Notes: a model not told the origin generated them from the letters alone. DNA of 64,000 nucleotides from Streptococcus mitis subsp. hohhotensis (GCF_020089495.2 NZ_JAIRCA020000006.1:46993-110992); one strand, 5' to 3'; counted from the stretch's first letter, positions 15,940-25,845 are shown. Numbers and translations: made by a program.

Positions 15940-16084
15940 ATATCTGCAAACCAAGAAAATAATTTGAAATTTGAAGTGATAGAATTGTTGAGCTTTCTCG
16001 TGTCACTGGAGAAATTTTATCGTTTCTTTTTGCTCATTTCATTTGTTGCATATATTCAAAAATTTTTCCTCTAAAATTTCTAAG

Positions 16085-16093
16085 TGCTATACT
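16085..16093 (+). promoter_or_regulatory. Extended -10 promoter of the MFS transporter gene
   Basis: TGC-TATACT (hexamer 16088-16093). The BOX element at 16118-16230 lies inside the resulting 5' leader. The rest of the 15940-16253 gap shows no gene. Confidence 0.55.
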
Positions 16094-16117
16094 ATAGTCA
16101 TACTTCACATAAAACTT

Positions 16118-16230
16118 ATACTCTTCGAAAATCTCTTCAAACCACGTCAGCTTTATCCCCAACCTCAAAGCTGTGCTTTGAGCAACCTGCGGCTAGCTTC
16201 CTAGTTTGCTCTTTGATTTTCATTGAGTAT
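16118..16230 (+). repeat. BOX element (A-C, boxB mostly missing)
   Basis: 113 bp from ATACTCTTCG to TTGAGTAT. It sits between the promoter and start codon of the MFS gene, so its RNA hairpin would be part of that mRNA leader. Confidence 0.93.
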
Positions 16231-16253
16231 TCGAACAAGAAGGGAGATTATCT

Positions 16254-17501
16254 ATGAAACTATTGTTTAGAAATCAAGCTTATCGTCTCTTGACTTTGTC
16301 ACGCTTCTTCAATGCTTTTGGTGCTTCGATTTTTAATCTGGTCTTTATCGTCTATGCATCGACCTTGCCACAAGCATCTTTTGCTGTTGCTATGGCGAAT
16401 ATTGTCATGATTCTTCCGACTCTCTTTACAGTTTTTGTAGGGATTCGGGCAGATTACACGAGGGCCAAGGTCAAATGGATGGTCTATAGCGGTTTGTTTC
16501 AGGCAGTTTTATTTTTTCTAGCAGCCCTAGTTGTCCAGCAAGCTAGTCTCTTTGCCTTTTCTAGCCTGTGTTTGATCAATGTCATTAGTGATGTCATCAG
16601 TGATTTTGCAGGTGGCCTGCGTATGCCTCTTATTAAGGAAAAAGTAGCTGAAGATGATTTGATGGAGGCTTATTCTTTTTCCCAATTCATCACCTATATT
16701 TCAGCTATTGGTGGTCAAGCTTTTGGAGTCTGGCTCTTAGGTCTATCGGTCAACAATTTTTCCCTCGTTGCGGGAATCAATGCCTGTTTCTTTCTAGTAT
16801 CAGCCGTCATCCTCTTTTTAGGAAAAAGCAAATTGAGCCTGTCAATGTCATCTGCTGATGGTGAAATTCTAAAAAATGAGAAGCTTCCGATCAAAGAGCA
16901 GTTCCTAACGATTTATCGAAATTTACGTCTCGTTTTTCTTAAAGGTGGACAGAAAAACTTTGGATTTATGATCTTTGCTGTCTTGCTTATCAATGCCTTG
17001 GGTGGCGCTTTAGGAAGCATCTATAACATCTTCTTTTTGAGCCATTCTCTTTTGGACTTTTCTTACACAGAGGCATTATTTATCAGTCAAGTCTGTGCTT
17101 TGTTAGCAATCATCATCAGTAGCCTTACGGGCAATGATTATTTTGGGAAGCAGTCCTTGCCTAGATTGATGATGTGGGTGACCGTAGGACTCAGTCTAGT
17201 TGGTCTAGCTAATTTATTCAATCAAGTCGTACTTGGTTTACTATTTCTCTGTTCAACTCTGTATGTGTCTGGTAAAGTTCAACCAAAGATTAGTGCCATG
17301 CTCCTGAAAAATCTAGCTCCAGAGGTTCTAGCTCGTACTAGTAATTTTTTAGGTTTATTGTTCACCTTATCCATACCTGTGGGAACAGCCTGTTTTTCAC
17401 TTGTAGCTGTATGGAATATACAGTTGACTTGGATGCTATTTGTTGGTTTTTCCTTGCTGGCTATTCTTTTGACAGTTCTTAATCTCAAAAATGATATCTA
17501 A
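16254..17501 (+). CDS. MFS transporter (Mef-like efflux family)
   Basis: A 415-aa integral membrane protein with about 12 hydrophobic spans. The N-terminal region FRNQAYRLLTLSRFFNAFGASIF and the loop GIRADYTRAKVKW (family motif A position) fit the multidrug/macrolide-efflux branch of the major facilitator superfamily. The start follows AAGGGAG. The substrate cannot be read from sequence. The Rgg regulator upstream is the likely controller. A BOX element begins at the last base of the stop codon. Confidence 0.85.
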   Translation: MKLLFRNQAYRLLTLSRFFNAFGASIFNLVFIVYASTLPQASFAVAMANIVMILPTLFTVFVGIRADYTRAKVKWMVYSGLFQAVLFFLAALVVQQASLFAFSSLCLINVISDVISDFAGGLRMPLIKEKVAEDDLMEAYSFSQFITYISAIGGQAFGVWLLGLSVNNFSLVAGINACFFLVSAVILFLGKSKLSLSMSSADGEILKNEKLPIKEQFLTIYRNLRLVFLKGGQKNFGFMIFAVLLINALGGALGSIYNIFFLSHSLLDFSYTEALFISQVCALLAIIISSLTGNDYFGKQSLPRLMMWVTVGLSLVGLANLFNQVVLGLLFLCSTLYVSGKVQPKISAMLLKNLAPEVLARTSNFLGLLFTLSIPVGTACFSLVAVWNIQLTWMLFVGFSLLAILLTVLNLKNDI

Positions 17502-17604
17502 TACTCTTCGAAAATCTCTTCAAACCACGTCAGCGTCGCCTTACCGTACTCAAGTACAGCTTGCGGCTAACTTCCTAGTTTGTTTTTTGATTTTCATTGA
17601 GTAT
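17501..17604 (+). repeat. BOX element (A-C) abutting the MFS stop codon
   Basis: 104 bp from ATACTCTTCG to TTGAGTAT. Its first base is the last base of the TAA of the MFS gene. Confidence 0.93.
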
Positions 17605-17682
17605 AAATCCTAATTTTTTCTCACTGTTTTAATCCTTCTATTTATGGTAAAATAAGACTATTAAGTTTAAAGAGGACACCCT

Positions 17683-18963
17683 ATGAAATTACAAAAACCA
17701 AAAGGAACGCAGGATATTTTACCTGCTGAATCTGCCAAATGGCAGTACGTTGAGGGCTTTGCCCGTGAGATTTTCAAGCGCTATAACTATGCAGAAGTGC
17801 GCACGCCTATTTTTGAACACTACGAGGTTATCAGTCGTTCTGTCGGAGATACAACGGATATCGTAACCAAGGAAATGTACGACTTTTACGATAAGGGAGA
17901 CCGTCATATTACCCTCCGTCCAGAAGGAACAGCGCCCGTTGTCCGTTCCTATGTGGAAAATAAACTCTTCGCCCCAGAAGTGCAAAAGCCAAGTAAGTTC
18001 TACTACATGGGCCCTATGTTCCGCTATGAGCGTCCACAGGCAGGGCGTTTGCGCCAGTTCCACCAGATTGGTGTTGAGTGTTTTGGCTCTAGTAATCCAG
18101 CTACCGATGTGGAAACAATCGCGATGGCAGCCCATTTCTTGAAAGAAATCGGCATCCAAGGTGTCAAATTGCACCTTAACACTCTTGGCAATCCTGAGAG
18201 TCGTGCGGCCTACCGTCAAGCCTTAATTGACTATTTGACACCGCTCAAGGAGACCTTGTCTAAGGATAGCCAACGTCGTTTGGAGGAAAATCCTCTTCGT
18301 GTCTTGGACTCTAAGGAAAAAGAAGACAAGGTAGCAGTAGAGAATGCACCGTCTATCTTGGACTTCCTTGATGAAGAAAGCCAAGCTCATTTTGATGCTG
18401 TACGTCAGATGTTGGAAAATCTTGGAGTAGACTATATCATCGATACCAATATGGTGCGTGGTCTGGACTACTACAACCACACCATTTTCGAGTTCATCAC
18501 AGAGATTGAGGGCAATGACTTGACAGTCTGTGCGGGTGGTCGTTACGATGGTTTGGTTTCTTATTTTGGAGGTCCTGAAACTGCTGGATTTGGTTTTGGA
18601 CTTGGTGTAGAGCGCCTGCTTCTCATTCTTGAAAAGCAAGGTGTGTCCCTCCCTATCGAAAACGCCCTAGATGTCTATATCGCAGTCTTGGGCGAAGGGG
18701 CAAATGTCAAGGCCTTGGAGTTGGTACAAGCCCTTCGCCAACAAGGTTTCAAAGCAGAGCGTGATTACCTCAACCGTAAACTCAAAGCTCAGTTCAAGTC
18801 AGCCGATGTCTTTGCGGCTAAGACCCTCATCACTCTAGGAGAGAGTGAAGTCGAAAGCAGACAAGTGACGGTCAAGAATAACCAAACCCGAGAAGAAGTG
18901 CAAGTGTCGCTTGAGACAATCAGCCAAAATTTCTCAGAAATCTTTGAAAAACTAGGGTTTTAA
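17683..18963 (+). CDS. hisS: Histidine-tRNA ligase
   Basis: A 426-aa class II synthetase that charges tRNA-His. Visible: the N-terminal [10 protein letters not shown], motif 2 [20 protein letters not shown] (about 107-126), histidine-binding blocks [13 protein letters not shown] and GGRYDGL, motif 3 [13 protein letters not shown] (about 306-318), and a C-terminal anticodon-binding domain. Usual family length. Start after AGAGGA. No T-box leader is seen in the short gap after the BOX element. A terminator follows at 18977-19003. Confidence 0.97.
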   Translation: MKLQKPKGTQDILPAESAKWQYVEGFAREIFKRYNYAEVRTPIFEHYEVISRSVGDTTDIVTKEMYDFYDKGDRHITLRPEGTAPVVRSYVENKLFAPEVQKPSKFYYMGPMFRYERPQAGRLRQFHQIGVECFGSSNPATDVETIAMAAHFLKEIGIQGVKLHLNTLGNPESRAAYRQALIDYLTPLKETLSKDSQRRLEENPLRVLDSKEKEDKVAVENAPSILDFLDEESQAHFDAVRQMLENLGVDYIIDTNMVRGLDYYNHTIFEFITEIEGNDLTVCAGGRYDGLVSYFGGPETAGFGFGLGVERLLLILEKQGVSLPIENALDVYIAVLGEGANVKALELVQALRQQGFKAERDYLNRKLKAQFKSADVFAAKTLITLGESEVESRQVTVKNNQTREEVQVSLETISQNFSEIFEKLGF

Positions 18964-18976
18964 TGATAGATAAACT

Positions 18977-19003
18977 GGTCAGGATTTTATTCCTGACCTT
19001 TTT
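18977..19003 (+). terminator. hisS terminator
   Basis: GGTCAGG / CCTGACC arms, 8-base loop, followed by a T tract; begins 13 bp after the hisS stop. Confidence 0.85.
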
Positions 19004-19030
19004 CTTTTGCAAAATGACAAAAATCATAAA

Positions 19031-19058
19031 CTTTTTGACAAATATACTTGTCAAAAAG
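19031..19058. promoter_or_regulatory. Inverted-repeat operator overlapping the operon promoter
   Basis: Perfect 10-bp arms (19031-19040 and 19049-19058, CTTTTTGACA and its complement) around an 8-bp spacer. The right arm contains most of the -35 TTGTCA (19048-19053), which is 17 bp from the -10 TACAAT (19071-19076). A repressor bound here would block the promoter; the XRE protein encoded at 19437 is the natural candidate. Confidence 0.6.
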
Positions 19059-19112
19059 AAAAAGATGTGTTACAATATAATCAAGTTAAGAGAAAAGGAG
19101 AAAGGAACAATT

Positions 19113-19427
19113 ATGTGGGCATTAGGATTTGTACCTCTTGTGATTATGTATTTTATCTACCATTCCCAAAAGGTCAAGAAACTAGAGAGTAAAATCAAAA
19201 GAATTGAGAAAAAACAGAAAGGAAATAAAGAAATGTCAAGAATTTTAAAAGAATTGATTGGGAAAACACCGACAATCGTTGGACAAGTTTTTGGAACAGA
19301 TAACTGGGAAGTTGTAGATGTAGATGAGGAATGGGTCAAACTACGACGTGTTGATAAAAAGGGGAAAGAAAAATTTAAGTTGCAACGTATCGAGGATATC
19401 CTAACCGTTGAATTTGACGGAAAGTAG
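19113..19427 (+). CDS. Small membrane-anchored protein of unknown function
   Basis: 104 aa from the ATG at 19113, which has AAAGGAG-type sequence upstream; an upstream in-frame start at 18963 would read through the terminator and promoter and is rejected. One N-terminal membrane span (about 3-17) is followed by a charged coiled segment (about 20-45) and a soluble domain rich in Val and Lys (IVGQVFGTDNWEVVDVDEEW). First gene of a seven- or eight-gene run with an XRE regulator, membrane proteins and an ABC transporter. Function unknown. Confidence 0.75.
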   Translation: MWALGFVPLVIMYFIYHSQKVKKLESKIKRIEKKQKGNKEMSRILKELIGKTPTIVGQVFGTDNWEVVDVDEEWVKLRRVDKKGKEKFKLQRIEDILTVEFDGK

Positions 19428-19436
19428 GTGTGTGAC

Positions 19437-19643
19437 ATGCAACTAAAAAATCGTCTAAAAGAGCTTCGGGCTCGCGATGGTCTCAATCAAACCGACCTAG
19501 CCAAGCTGGCAGGGGTTTCCAGACAGACTATTAGTCTATTAGAACGGGACGAATACACCCCGTCCATTATCATTGCCCTGAAAATATCTCAAATTTTCAA
19601 CGAAACAGTCGAATCGGTATTTCGCTTGGAGGAGGACGAGTGA
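19437..19643 (+). CDS. XRE-family transcription regulator
   Basis: A 68-aa protein that is almost only a helix-turn-helix: LKELRARDGLNQTDLAKLAG, then SRQTISLLERDEYTPS. The ATG at 19437 is preferred over a GTG at 19428. Small regulators of this type commonly sit beside DUF3169 or ABC genes in Firmicutes. It probably controls its own operon through the inverted repeat at 19031-19058. Confidence 0.88.
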   Translation: MQLKNRLKELRARDGLNQTDLAKLAGVSRQTISLLERDEYTPSIIIALKISQIFNETVESVFRLEEDE

Positions 19644-19840
19644 TGAACAAGTATAAAGTGATTTATTATGTAGTTGCCATAGCTTTATTAGTCAGCGTGT
19701 GTCTACTAATTGGAACAAATCTAGGATGGTTTGATCTCTATTATAGCGACCAATTTATTTGGGCCTACTTTGCTCTCATCCCAGTAATTGAATGGATTGA
19801 AAAGAAATCCAAAAATCTAGCAAGTGAAAAAGGAGAATGA
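19643..19840 (+). CDS. Small two-span membrane protein
   Basis: A 65-aa protein with hydrophobic spans at about 5-24 and 37-51 and a charged tail. The ATG overlaps the TGA of the regulator gene (ATGA-type coupling), implying linked translation. Function unknown; the position between the regulator and the DUF3169 gene suggests a component of the same membrane system. Confidence 0.75.
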   Translation: MNKYKVIYYVVAIALLVSVCLLIGTNLGWFDLYYSDQFIWAYFALIPVIEWIEKKSKNLASEKGE

Positions 19841-19842
19841 AT

Positions 19843-20583
19843 ATGAAAAAGAAAAATAAAGGTGGATTGTTATTTTTAATGTCTGTTGTCTTTGGAGGTT
19901 TCTTGGGCGGTTTTGTAGGGATGTTTAAGGCTGCTACCGAATCCCACGGAATCATTTTAGATGTGAAAGTCTTGATACCATGGATATCAGCTATTTGTTT
20001 ACTGATAGGTTTCATTAGTATGCTTTTGACTTTCAATTTCTTAAAGAAAAGCAGAAAATTTCACTCCTTGTATCAAGAGGAAATGGATGATGATCTGAAT
20101 GAAACCTATTATGTGCAAATGTATCGGAATCTCGAATTTGGAACCATTGCCTTTAATATTACAACTGTAGCGATTTTATTGGCTCTTTCCATCTCATTAA
20201 ATGAAGTGATTGTACTCAATGGAAGCCATATAACCTTATCTCTTTCTTTTTTGGTATTTGCGTGGATTTTCAATGCTCAAAAATCTCTTTCTAAAACAAT
20301 TGCAATCGTTCGTCAGTTTGATTTGCTTCCTTTCTCTACACCAAAGGATGTCTTGTGCTATATCAATTCTTATGATGAAGGGGAGCGTCAAGCTAATTTG
20401 GAACAGAGTTTTCAGATTTTATTCCAATTAAACCAATATGTCTTGCCAGCCTTGTACTTTCTAATTGTTCTCTTTTCCTTACTGACAGGAGAGATTCAGT
20501 TACTCGCCTTCTTGCTTGTCGGAGCAATCCATATTTATATCAATATAATGTTTATACCTATGGTAAAATGCTATTTCAAATAA
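19843..20583 (+). CDS. DUF3169-family membrane protein
   Basis: 246 aa from the ATG at 19843 (a second ATG at 19837 sits too close to AGGAG). Six or so hydrophobic spans, the first two separated by a glycine-rich turn (FGGFLGGFVGMFK), and a soluble loop EEMDDDLNETYYVQMYRNLE between spans 2 and 3. The layout fits the DUF3169 family often found with small XRE regulators and ABC genes. No biochemical role is known to me. The family call is from pattern memory. Confidence 0.65.
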   Translation: MKKKNKGGLLFLMSVVFGGFLGGFVGMFKAATESHGIILDVKVLIPWISAICLLIGFISMLLTFNFLKKSRKFHSLYQEEMDDDLNETYYVQMYRNLEFGTIAFNITTVAILLALSISLNEVIVLNGSHITLSLSFLVFAWIFNAQKSLSKTIAIVRQFDLLPFSTPKDVLCYINSYDEGERQANLEQSFQILFQLNQYVLPALYFLIVLFSLLTGEIQLLAFLLVGAIHIYINIMFIPMVKCYFK

Positions 20584-20593
20584 AGGAGTTTCT

Positions 20594-21418
20594 ATGATTC
20601 GTGTTGAAAATGTAAGCAAAAGTTTTGGGAGCAAAAAAGCTCTTCATCAGATTTCTTTTGAGATTAAGGAAGGTGAAATCTTTGGTTTTCTTGGCCCTTC
20701 TGGCTCAGGTAAAACAACCATGATCAACGTCTTGACGGGTCAGTTGGCTGCAGATCAAGGTAAGACAATTTTGTTAGGCAAGAATTCTCAAGATTTAACC
20801 TCAAATGATTTAGAACAAATCGGTATAGTTAGTGATGGCAGTGGTTTTTATGAAAAGATGAGTCTTTACAAAAATCTTCTCATCTATGCTAAGTTATATG
20901 GCCTCAAAGCAGAAAGAGTAAATCAGGTGCTCCAACAGGTTGGCTTGGCAGATGCTAAAGATATTATCGCAGAAAAACTATCTACTGGAATGAAACAACG
21001 AATGTTCTTGGCTCGTGCCCTTCTGAATGCTCCTAAGATTCTCTTTCTAGATGAGCCAACCAGTGGCTTAGACCCTACAACATCTAAGATGATTCATACC
21101 CTACTTCAAGAATTAAAGCAGGCGGGGACAACTATCTTTCTGACCACGCATGATATGCATGAAGCAACTCTGCTTTGTGATCGCTTATCTCTTTTAAATA
21201 AGGGTAATTTAATAGAGTATGGAAGTCCACAAGACATTATCCAGAAGTACCATGTGGATAAGAAAGTACGTGTGGTTTATAATGATGGACGAGAACAGAT
21301 AGTCCCATTTGAAGAATTACCACATTTAGACACGACAGATTTGATGGTGGTTCACTCTTGTGAGCCAACTTTAGAAGAAATCTTTATCAGATTGACAGGA
21401 GAAAAGTTAGATGTTTAG
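20594..21418 (+). CDS. ABC transporter ATP-binding protein
   Basis: A 274-aa ATPase. Walker A GPSGSGKTT (about 34-42), signature LSTGMKQRMFLAR (an LSxGx variant), Walker B ILFLDEPTSGLD (about 151-162), H-loop TTHDMHE. The C-terminal tail (about 215-274) resembles that of drug and bacteriocin-immunity type exporters. The reading frame overlaps the permease gene by 8 bp. It probably pairs with that permease to export or sense a hydrophobic compound or peptide; the substrate is unknown. Confidence 0.9.
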   Translation: MIRVENVSKSFGSKKALHQISFEIKEGEIFGFLGPSGSGKTTMINVLTGQLAADQGKTILLGKNSQDLTSNDLEQIGIVSDGSGFYEKMSLYKNLLIYAKLYGLKAERVNQVLQQVGLADAKDIIAEKLSTGMKQRMFLARALLNAPKILFLDEPTSGLDPTTSKMIHTLLQELKQAGTTIFLTTHDMHEATLLCDRLSLLNKGNLIEYGSPQDIIQKYHVDKKVRVVYNDGREQIVPFEELPHLDTTDLMVVHSCEPTLEEIFIRLTGEKLDV

Positions 21419-22109
21419 AAAATTAAATGCCCTACTATGGTTAAGAGTGCAAGTTCTTATTAGCAATTCAACTTTGTTAGCGACTTTATTGATGCCTTTT
21501 GGTATTGCTGTTTTATATAATGAATTTTTAAATAAGAATGGACAATTAAGCCTATTTTTACTATCTGCTAGCTTGACGATGGTCTTGAGCATGGGAAGTG
21601 GTTATATGGTATCGATTATGATGGCAGAAGATAAGGAAAAACGAAATCTTAAATCACTCATTCTAAGTGGTGTGACAGCAACAGAATATACTTTTAGTAT
21701 GCTTGTTCTCCCTATTCTGATAATGTTACTTGCTATGATTGTACTTCCCATCTATCTTAAAGTAGATCTATCAGGTTACTTATTTGCCTATGTTATCTAT
21801 TTGCTCCTAGCAACTATTAGTATTATTTTTCTCAACCTTCTAATCGGTGCGGTTTCAGATACTCAATCTAAAGCGCAAGTTTATAGTATCTTCCCTATGT
21901 TAATTGTCTCTTTTTTACCTATAATTGCTCTTCAAAATGATACGGTTCAGAAAGTGTTGGATTACTCTTTTATTGGTCCAATTGTAAATCTTTTAAATAA
22001 AAAAGGTGGGGAAATATCTTTTTCTAATATTGGTATGTTACTTGCATGGGTACTTGTGTTAGGAATAGCAAACCTTTTTGTATTGAAAAACAGCTATAAA
22101 GCAAGATAG
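21411..22109 (+). CDS. ABC transporter permease
   Basis: A 232-aa protein with about six membrane spans and no ATPase domain, of the ABC-2 type permease pattern. It starts inside the end of the ATPase gene. It contains the conserved-looking segment MSMGSGYMVSIMMAEDKEKR between spans 2 and 3, where ABC-2 permeases have a cytoplasmic coupling helix. Partner of the upstream ATPase. Confidence 0.8.
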   Translation: MFRKLNALLWLRVQVLISNSTLLATLLMPFGIAVLYNEFLNKNGQLSLFLLSASLTMVLSMGSGYMVSIMMAEDKEKRNLKSLILSGVTATEYTFSMLVLPILIMLLAMIVLPIYLKVDLSGYLFAYVIYLLLATISIIFLNLLIGAVSDTQSKAQVYSIFPMLIVSFLPIIALQNDTVQKVLDYSFIGPIVNLLNKKGGEISFSNIGMLLAWVLVLGIANLFVLKNSYKAR

Positions 22110-22118
22110 GAGATTTAT

Positions 22119-22760
22119 ATGAAACTACTTAAAAACCTTGGCTGGTTTCTTCTAGCCCTTCTATCCTTTTTATTCATCTATGGCTTCATTCAGGGGCTCG
22201 CGACTACTTCGCTTGCCTTAGGCGCTTCACCCTATGCTGTGACCTTGCTCTATGTGGCCTTGGCTGGAGTTTATGTGTACGGCATTTACAAATGGTATCA
22301 GAAAGGTCCTGTTCGTATTGAGAAGAGTGGCTTCAACCGATTTATTTGGCTTCCTGCCTTGGTTTGGTTCTTATCTCTGGTTGTCCAGTTTTTCTTGCCA
22401 AATGATCCTTCAGTAAATCAGCAAATGGCGATAGACTTGACCTTGTCTCAACCACTTTTCTCATTCTTTGCGGTCGTTATTTTTGCTCCTTTGACGGAAG
22501 AACTCATCTTTAGAGGAATGTTGGCACGTTACCTCTTTCCTAAACAGGACAACAGCAAACAAACTCTGCTTTTCCTTCTGGTATCGAGTGTTCTGTTTGC
22601 CTTGATTCATTCTCCAGGAACTTTGCAACAATTTTTTGTCTATTTTAGCCTTGGTTTTAGTTTGGGCTTGGCTTATATTAGCAGAAAAGGTCTGGTCTAC
22701 AGTATTTCTCTCCACGCTTTGAATAATTTAGTCGGCTTTTTGATGATTCTCATGCTATAA
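22119..22760 (+). CDS. CPBP-family intramembrane metalloprotease
   Basis: A 213-aa integral membrane protein of the CAAX-protease/bacteriocin-processing (Abi) family. The motifs are all present: EELIFRG (EExxxR, about 126-132), FALIHSPG and the final SLHALNNLVG (HxxxN). Such proteins are linked to bacteriocin immunity or membrane-protein processing. It starts 9 bp after the ABC permease gene with its own GGAG, so the set looks like a regulated immunity/export operon; the substrate is unknown. Confidence 0.88.
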   Translation: MKLLKNLGWFLLALLSFLFIYGFIQGLATTSLALGASPYAVTLLYVALAGVYVYGIYKWYQKGPVRIEKSGFNRFIWLPALVWFLSLVVQFFLPNDPSVNQQMAIDLTLSQPLFSFFAVVIFAPLTEELIFRGMLARYLFPKQDNSKQTLLFLLVSSVLFALIHSPGTLQQFFVYFSLGFSLGLAYISRKGLVYSISLHALNNLVGFLMILML

Positions 22761-22777
22761 TAGAGTCAGGAGGTCAC

Positions 22778-23008
22778 ATGAAACGAGTAATTTTATTAGC
22801 AGTGATTCAAGCAGTTGTTCTATTTTTCATCATTGGGGGATTAGCTTATGCCTTCAAAGGTGATTTCTTCTATAGCCATCTCGCAGTGGTCTTTGCCCCT
22901 ATTGCCGGTATCTGGCGTTTTGGGACAGCCTACACAACGGAAATCGTCCTGCCTCGAAAGGCAGCCGAAATCGCTGAAAAGCGTAAAGGAGGTAACAATT
23001 CAAAATAA
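22778..23008 (+). CDS. Small two-span membrane protein
   Basis: A 76-aa protein with spans at about 4-26 and 34-49 and a charged tail. The start follows AGGAGG. A TGC-TATAAT promoter (hexamer 22756-22761) overlaps the end of the CPBP gene, so it may have its own transcript. A terminator follows at 23011-23037. Function unknown. Confidence 0.75.
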   Translation: MKRVILLAVIQAVVLFFIIGGLAYAFKGDFFYSHLAVVFAPIAGIWRFGTAYTTEIVLPRKAAEIAEKRKGGNNSK

Positions 23009-23010
23009 AA

Positions 23011-23037
23011 GAGTCCGGTGAAGTTCATCGGATTTTT
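23011..23037 (+). terminator. Terminator of the ABC/CPBP operon
   Basis: TCCGGTGAA / TTCATCGGA arms (one G-U pair) followed by TTTTT. Confidence 0.75.
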
Positions 23038-23162
23038 GTATTGGCATTAATTTTTAGAGCCTTCACTTGATTTTTAAAGTCAGGCAAACTTTTCTGATGA
23101 TTTTCATGAAGAGCCTGCGCTTTTATGGTAAAATAGTAACAGAATAAAAGAGGAGAGAAAAC

Positions 23163-24926
23163 ATGAAACGTAGTATGTATGCTGGTCGTGTTCGTGAGGA
23201 ACACATCGGACAAGAAATGACCTTGAAAGGATGGGTAGGCCGTCGTCGTGACCTTGGTGGTTTGATCTTTATCGATCTTCGTGACCGTGAAGGGATCATG
23301 CAGTTGGTTATCAACCCTGAAAAAGTCTCTGCAGAGGTTATGGAAACAGCTGAAAGCCTTCGTAGCGAATTTGTTATCGAGGTGACTGGACAGGTCGCTG
23401 CGCGTGAGCAAGCCAATGATAAGTTACCAACTGGTGCAGTTGAGTTAAACGTGACGGCTTTGACAGTGCTTAATACAGCTAAGACAACACCCTTTGAGAT
23501 TAAGGATGGTATTGAGGCCAATGACGATACGCGTTTGCGTTACCGTTACCTTGACCTTCGTCGTCCAGAAATGTTGGAAAATCTCAAACTTCGTGCCAAG
23601 GTGACCCACTCTATCCGCAACTACTTGGATGAGTTGGAGTTTATCGACGTGGAAACACCATTCCTTTCTAAGTCAACACCAGAAGGGGCGCGTGACTATT
23701 TGGTACCATCTCGTGTTAATAGAGGGCATTTTTACGCGCTTCCTCAAAGTCCACAAATCACGAAACAGCTCTTGATGAATGCTGGTTTTGACCGCTACTA
23801 CCAAATCGTTAAATGTTTCCGTGACGAGGACTTACGTGGAGACCGCCAGCCTGAGTTTACTCAGGTCGACTTGGAAACATCTTTCCTTACTGAGCAAGAA
23901 ATCCAAGATATTACAGAAGGCTTGATTGCGCGCGTCATGAAGGAAACAAAAGGCATCGAAGTGACGCTTCCATTCCCACGTATGAAGTATGATGACGCTA
24001 TGGCTCTTTACGGTTCTGACAAGCCTGATACTCGTTTTGACATGTTGCTTCAGGACCTGACAGCAGTAGTCAAAGGTGTAGACTTTAAAGTCTTTTCAGA
24101 AGCACCTGCTGTAAAAGCAATTGTGGTCAAAGGCGCTGCGGACAACTATTCACGTAAAGACATTGACAAGATGACGGAAGTAGCCAAACAATATGGTGCC
24201 AAAGGTCTTGCTTGGGTCAAGGTGGTTGATGGAGAATTAAACGGACCAGTTGCTAAGTTCTTGACTAGCATCCAAGCAGAATTGACAGCAGCACTTGCGC
24301 TTGAAGATAAGGATTTGGTTCTCTTTGTGGCAGATGCGCTTGAAGTGGCCAATGCAACGCTCGGTGCCCTTCGTGGACGTATTGCCAAAGAGCTTGGTTT
24401 GATTGATGGCGATAAATTCAACTTCCTTTGGGTGGTTGACTGGCCAATGTTTGAATGGTCTGAAGAAGAAGGCCGCTACATGAGCGCTCACCATCCATTC
24501 ACACTTCCACAGGAAGAGACTGCTCACGAATTAGAAGGTGATTTGGCTAAGGTTCGTGCCATTGCTTACGATATCGTCTTGAACGGTTATGAGCTTGGTG
24601 GTGGTAGCCTTCGTATCAACCAAAAAGACCTTCAAGAACGCATGTTCAAGGCTCTTGGTTTCTCAGCTGAAGAAGCAAATGACCAGTTTGGCTTCCTTCT
24701 TGAAGCCATGGACTATGGTTTCCCACCACACGGTGGTTTGGCTATCGGGCTTGACCGTTTTGTTATGTTGCTTGCTGGAGAAGAAAATATCCGTGAAGTC
24801 ATTGCCTTTCCTAAGAACAATAAGGCAAGTGACCCAATGACACAAGCTCCTTCAACAGTAGCTCTCAAACAACTAGAGGAACTCAGCTTACAAGTAGAAG
24901 AAGATGAAACAAGCAAAACGAATTAA
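23163..24926 (+). CDS. aspS: Aspartate-tRNA ligase
   Basis: A 587-aa class II synthetase of the bacterial type: N-terminal OB anticodon-binding domain (about 1-105), catalytic core with motif 2 [19 protein letters not shown] (about 219-237), the bacterial GAD insertion (about 285-420), and motif 3 [13 protein letters not shown]. Usual length. Start after AGAGGAG; a TAAAAT -10 with TGG lies at 23129-23134. Its end overlaps the next gene by 23 bp. A single organism-specific question, whether it also charges tRNA-Asn, cannot be read from sequence. Confidence 0.97.
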   Translation: MKRSMYAGRVREEHIGQEMTLKGWVGRRRDLGGLIFIDLRDREGIMQLVINPEKVSAEVMETAESLRSEFVIEVTGQVAAREQANDKLPTGAVELNVTALTVLNTAKTTPFEIKDGIEANDDTRLRYRYLDLRRPEMLENLKLRAKVTHSIRNYLDELEFIDVETPFLSKSTPEGARDYLVPSRVNRGHFYALPQSPQITKQLLMNAGFDRYYQIVKCFRDEDLRGDRQPEFTQVDLETSFLTEQEIQDITEGLIARVMKETKGIEVTLPFPRMKYDDAMALYGSDKPDTRFDMLLQDLTAVVKGVDFKVFSEAPAVKAIVVKGAADNYSRKDIDKMTEVAKQYGAKGLAWVKVVDGELNGPVAKFLTSIQAELTAALALEDKDLVLFVADALEVANATLGALRGRIAKELGLIDGDKFNFLWVVDWPMFEWSEEEGRYMSAHHPFTLPQEETAHELEGDLAKVRAIAYDIVLNGYELGGGSLRINQKDLQERMFKALGFSAEEANDQFGFLLEAMDYGFPPHGGLAIGLDRFVMLLAGEENIREVIAFPKNNKASDPMTQAPSTVALKQLEELSLQVEEDETSKTN

Positions 24927-25845
24927 GCGGTGGCGCTATTATCTGCGCCGCTTTGCTCATCAGATAAAAATTTTACGTGTCTTACAAAGCATCTCTCGTG
25001 AAAAATACGATGAGAAGATTTCGGCTTCTCTGGTCTATGGTTTTTTATCAGCAGTAGCGGTCAATTTCTTTTTCCAACCAGGGCATGTGTATTCGAGTGG
25101 TGCAACAGGTCTGGCACAGATTATCTCTGCCTTGAGTAATCACTGGTTTGGTTTTCACATTCCGATTTCACTGACCTTTTACGCCATTAATTTTCCTTTG
25201 ATGGTCTTGGCTTGGTATCAGATTGGCCATAAGTTCACCGTCTTTACCTTTATCACGGTATCTATGAGTTCCTTCTTTATCCAGTTTGTCCCTGTGGCGA
25301 CCTTGACAGAGGATCCTATTATCAATGCCCTTTTTGGGGGTGTTGTCATGGGCTTGGGGATTGGTTTTGCTCTTCGAAACAATATCTCCAGTGGTGGGAC
25401 GGATATCGTCAGCCTGACTATTCGCAAGAAAACAGGTAAGAATGTCGGTAGTATTTCTTTCTTGGTCAATGGGACCATCATGCTGATAGCAGGTTTGACC
25501 TTTGGATGGAAATACGCTCTCTATTCTATGATTACCATCTTTGTCTCTAGCCGTGTGACAGATGCGGTCTTTACCAAGCAAAAACGCATGCAGGCCATGA
25601 TTGTGACCAATCATCCAGATAAAGTAATTGAGAAAATCCATAAAAAATTGCACCGCGGAGCAACCATGATCCACGATGCAGAAGGAACCTATAATCACGA
25701 GAGAAAGGCAGTTTTAATCACTGTCATTACACGTGCAGAGTTTAATGAATTTAAACTCATTATGAAACAGGTGGATCCAGGTGCCTTTGTCTCTGTATCT
25801 GAGAATGTCCATATTCTGGGACGATTCGTTGAAACAGAAAATTAG
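24904..25845 (+). CDS. YitT-family membrane protein (DUF161/DUF2179)
   Basis: A 313-aa protein with about six membrane spans (about 45-230, the YitT/DUF161 region, with [12 protein letters not shown] and [13 protein letters not shown]) and a C-terminal soluble DUF2179 domain (about 235-310: [12 protein letters not shown]). Family function is unknown. The start lies inside aspS, so it is cotranscribed with and probably coupled to it. A 33-residue basic N-terminal extension precedes the first span. Confidence 0.85.
   Translation: MKQAKRIKRWRYYLRRFAHQIKILRVLQSISREKYDEKISASLVYGFLSAVAVNFFFQPGHVYSSGATGLAQIISALSNHWFGFHIPISLTFYAINFPLMVLAWYQIGHKFTVFTFITVSMSSFFIQFVPVATLTEDPIINALFGGVVMGLGIGFALRNNISSGGTDIVSLTIRKKTGKNVGSISFLVNGTIMLIAGLTFGWKYALYSMITIFVSSRVTDAVFTKQKRMQAMIVTNHPDKVIEKIHKKLHRGATMIHDAEGTYNHERKAVLITVITRAEFNEFKLIMKQVDPGAFVSVSENVHILGRFVETEN

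Noticed and set aside
15940..16253. Short hydrophobic signal-peptide gene for the Rgg regulator
   Set aside because: Checked both strands; only 4-6-codon frames are present near usable ribosome sites.
17605..23162. T-box riboswitches before hisS or aspS
   Set aside because: Gaps are short and lack the AGGGTGGNACCGCG motif and the leader length needed.
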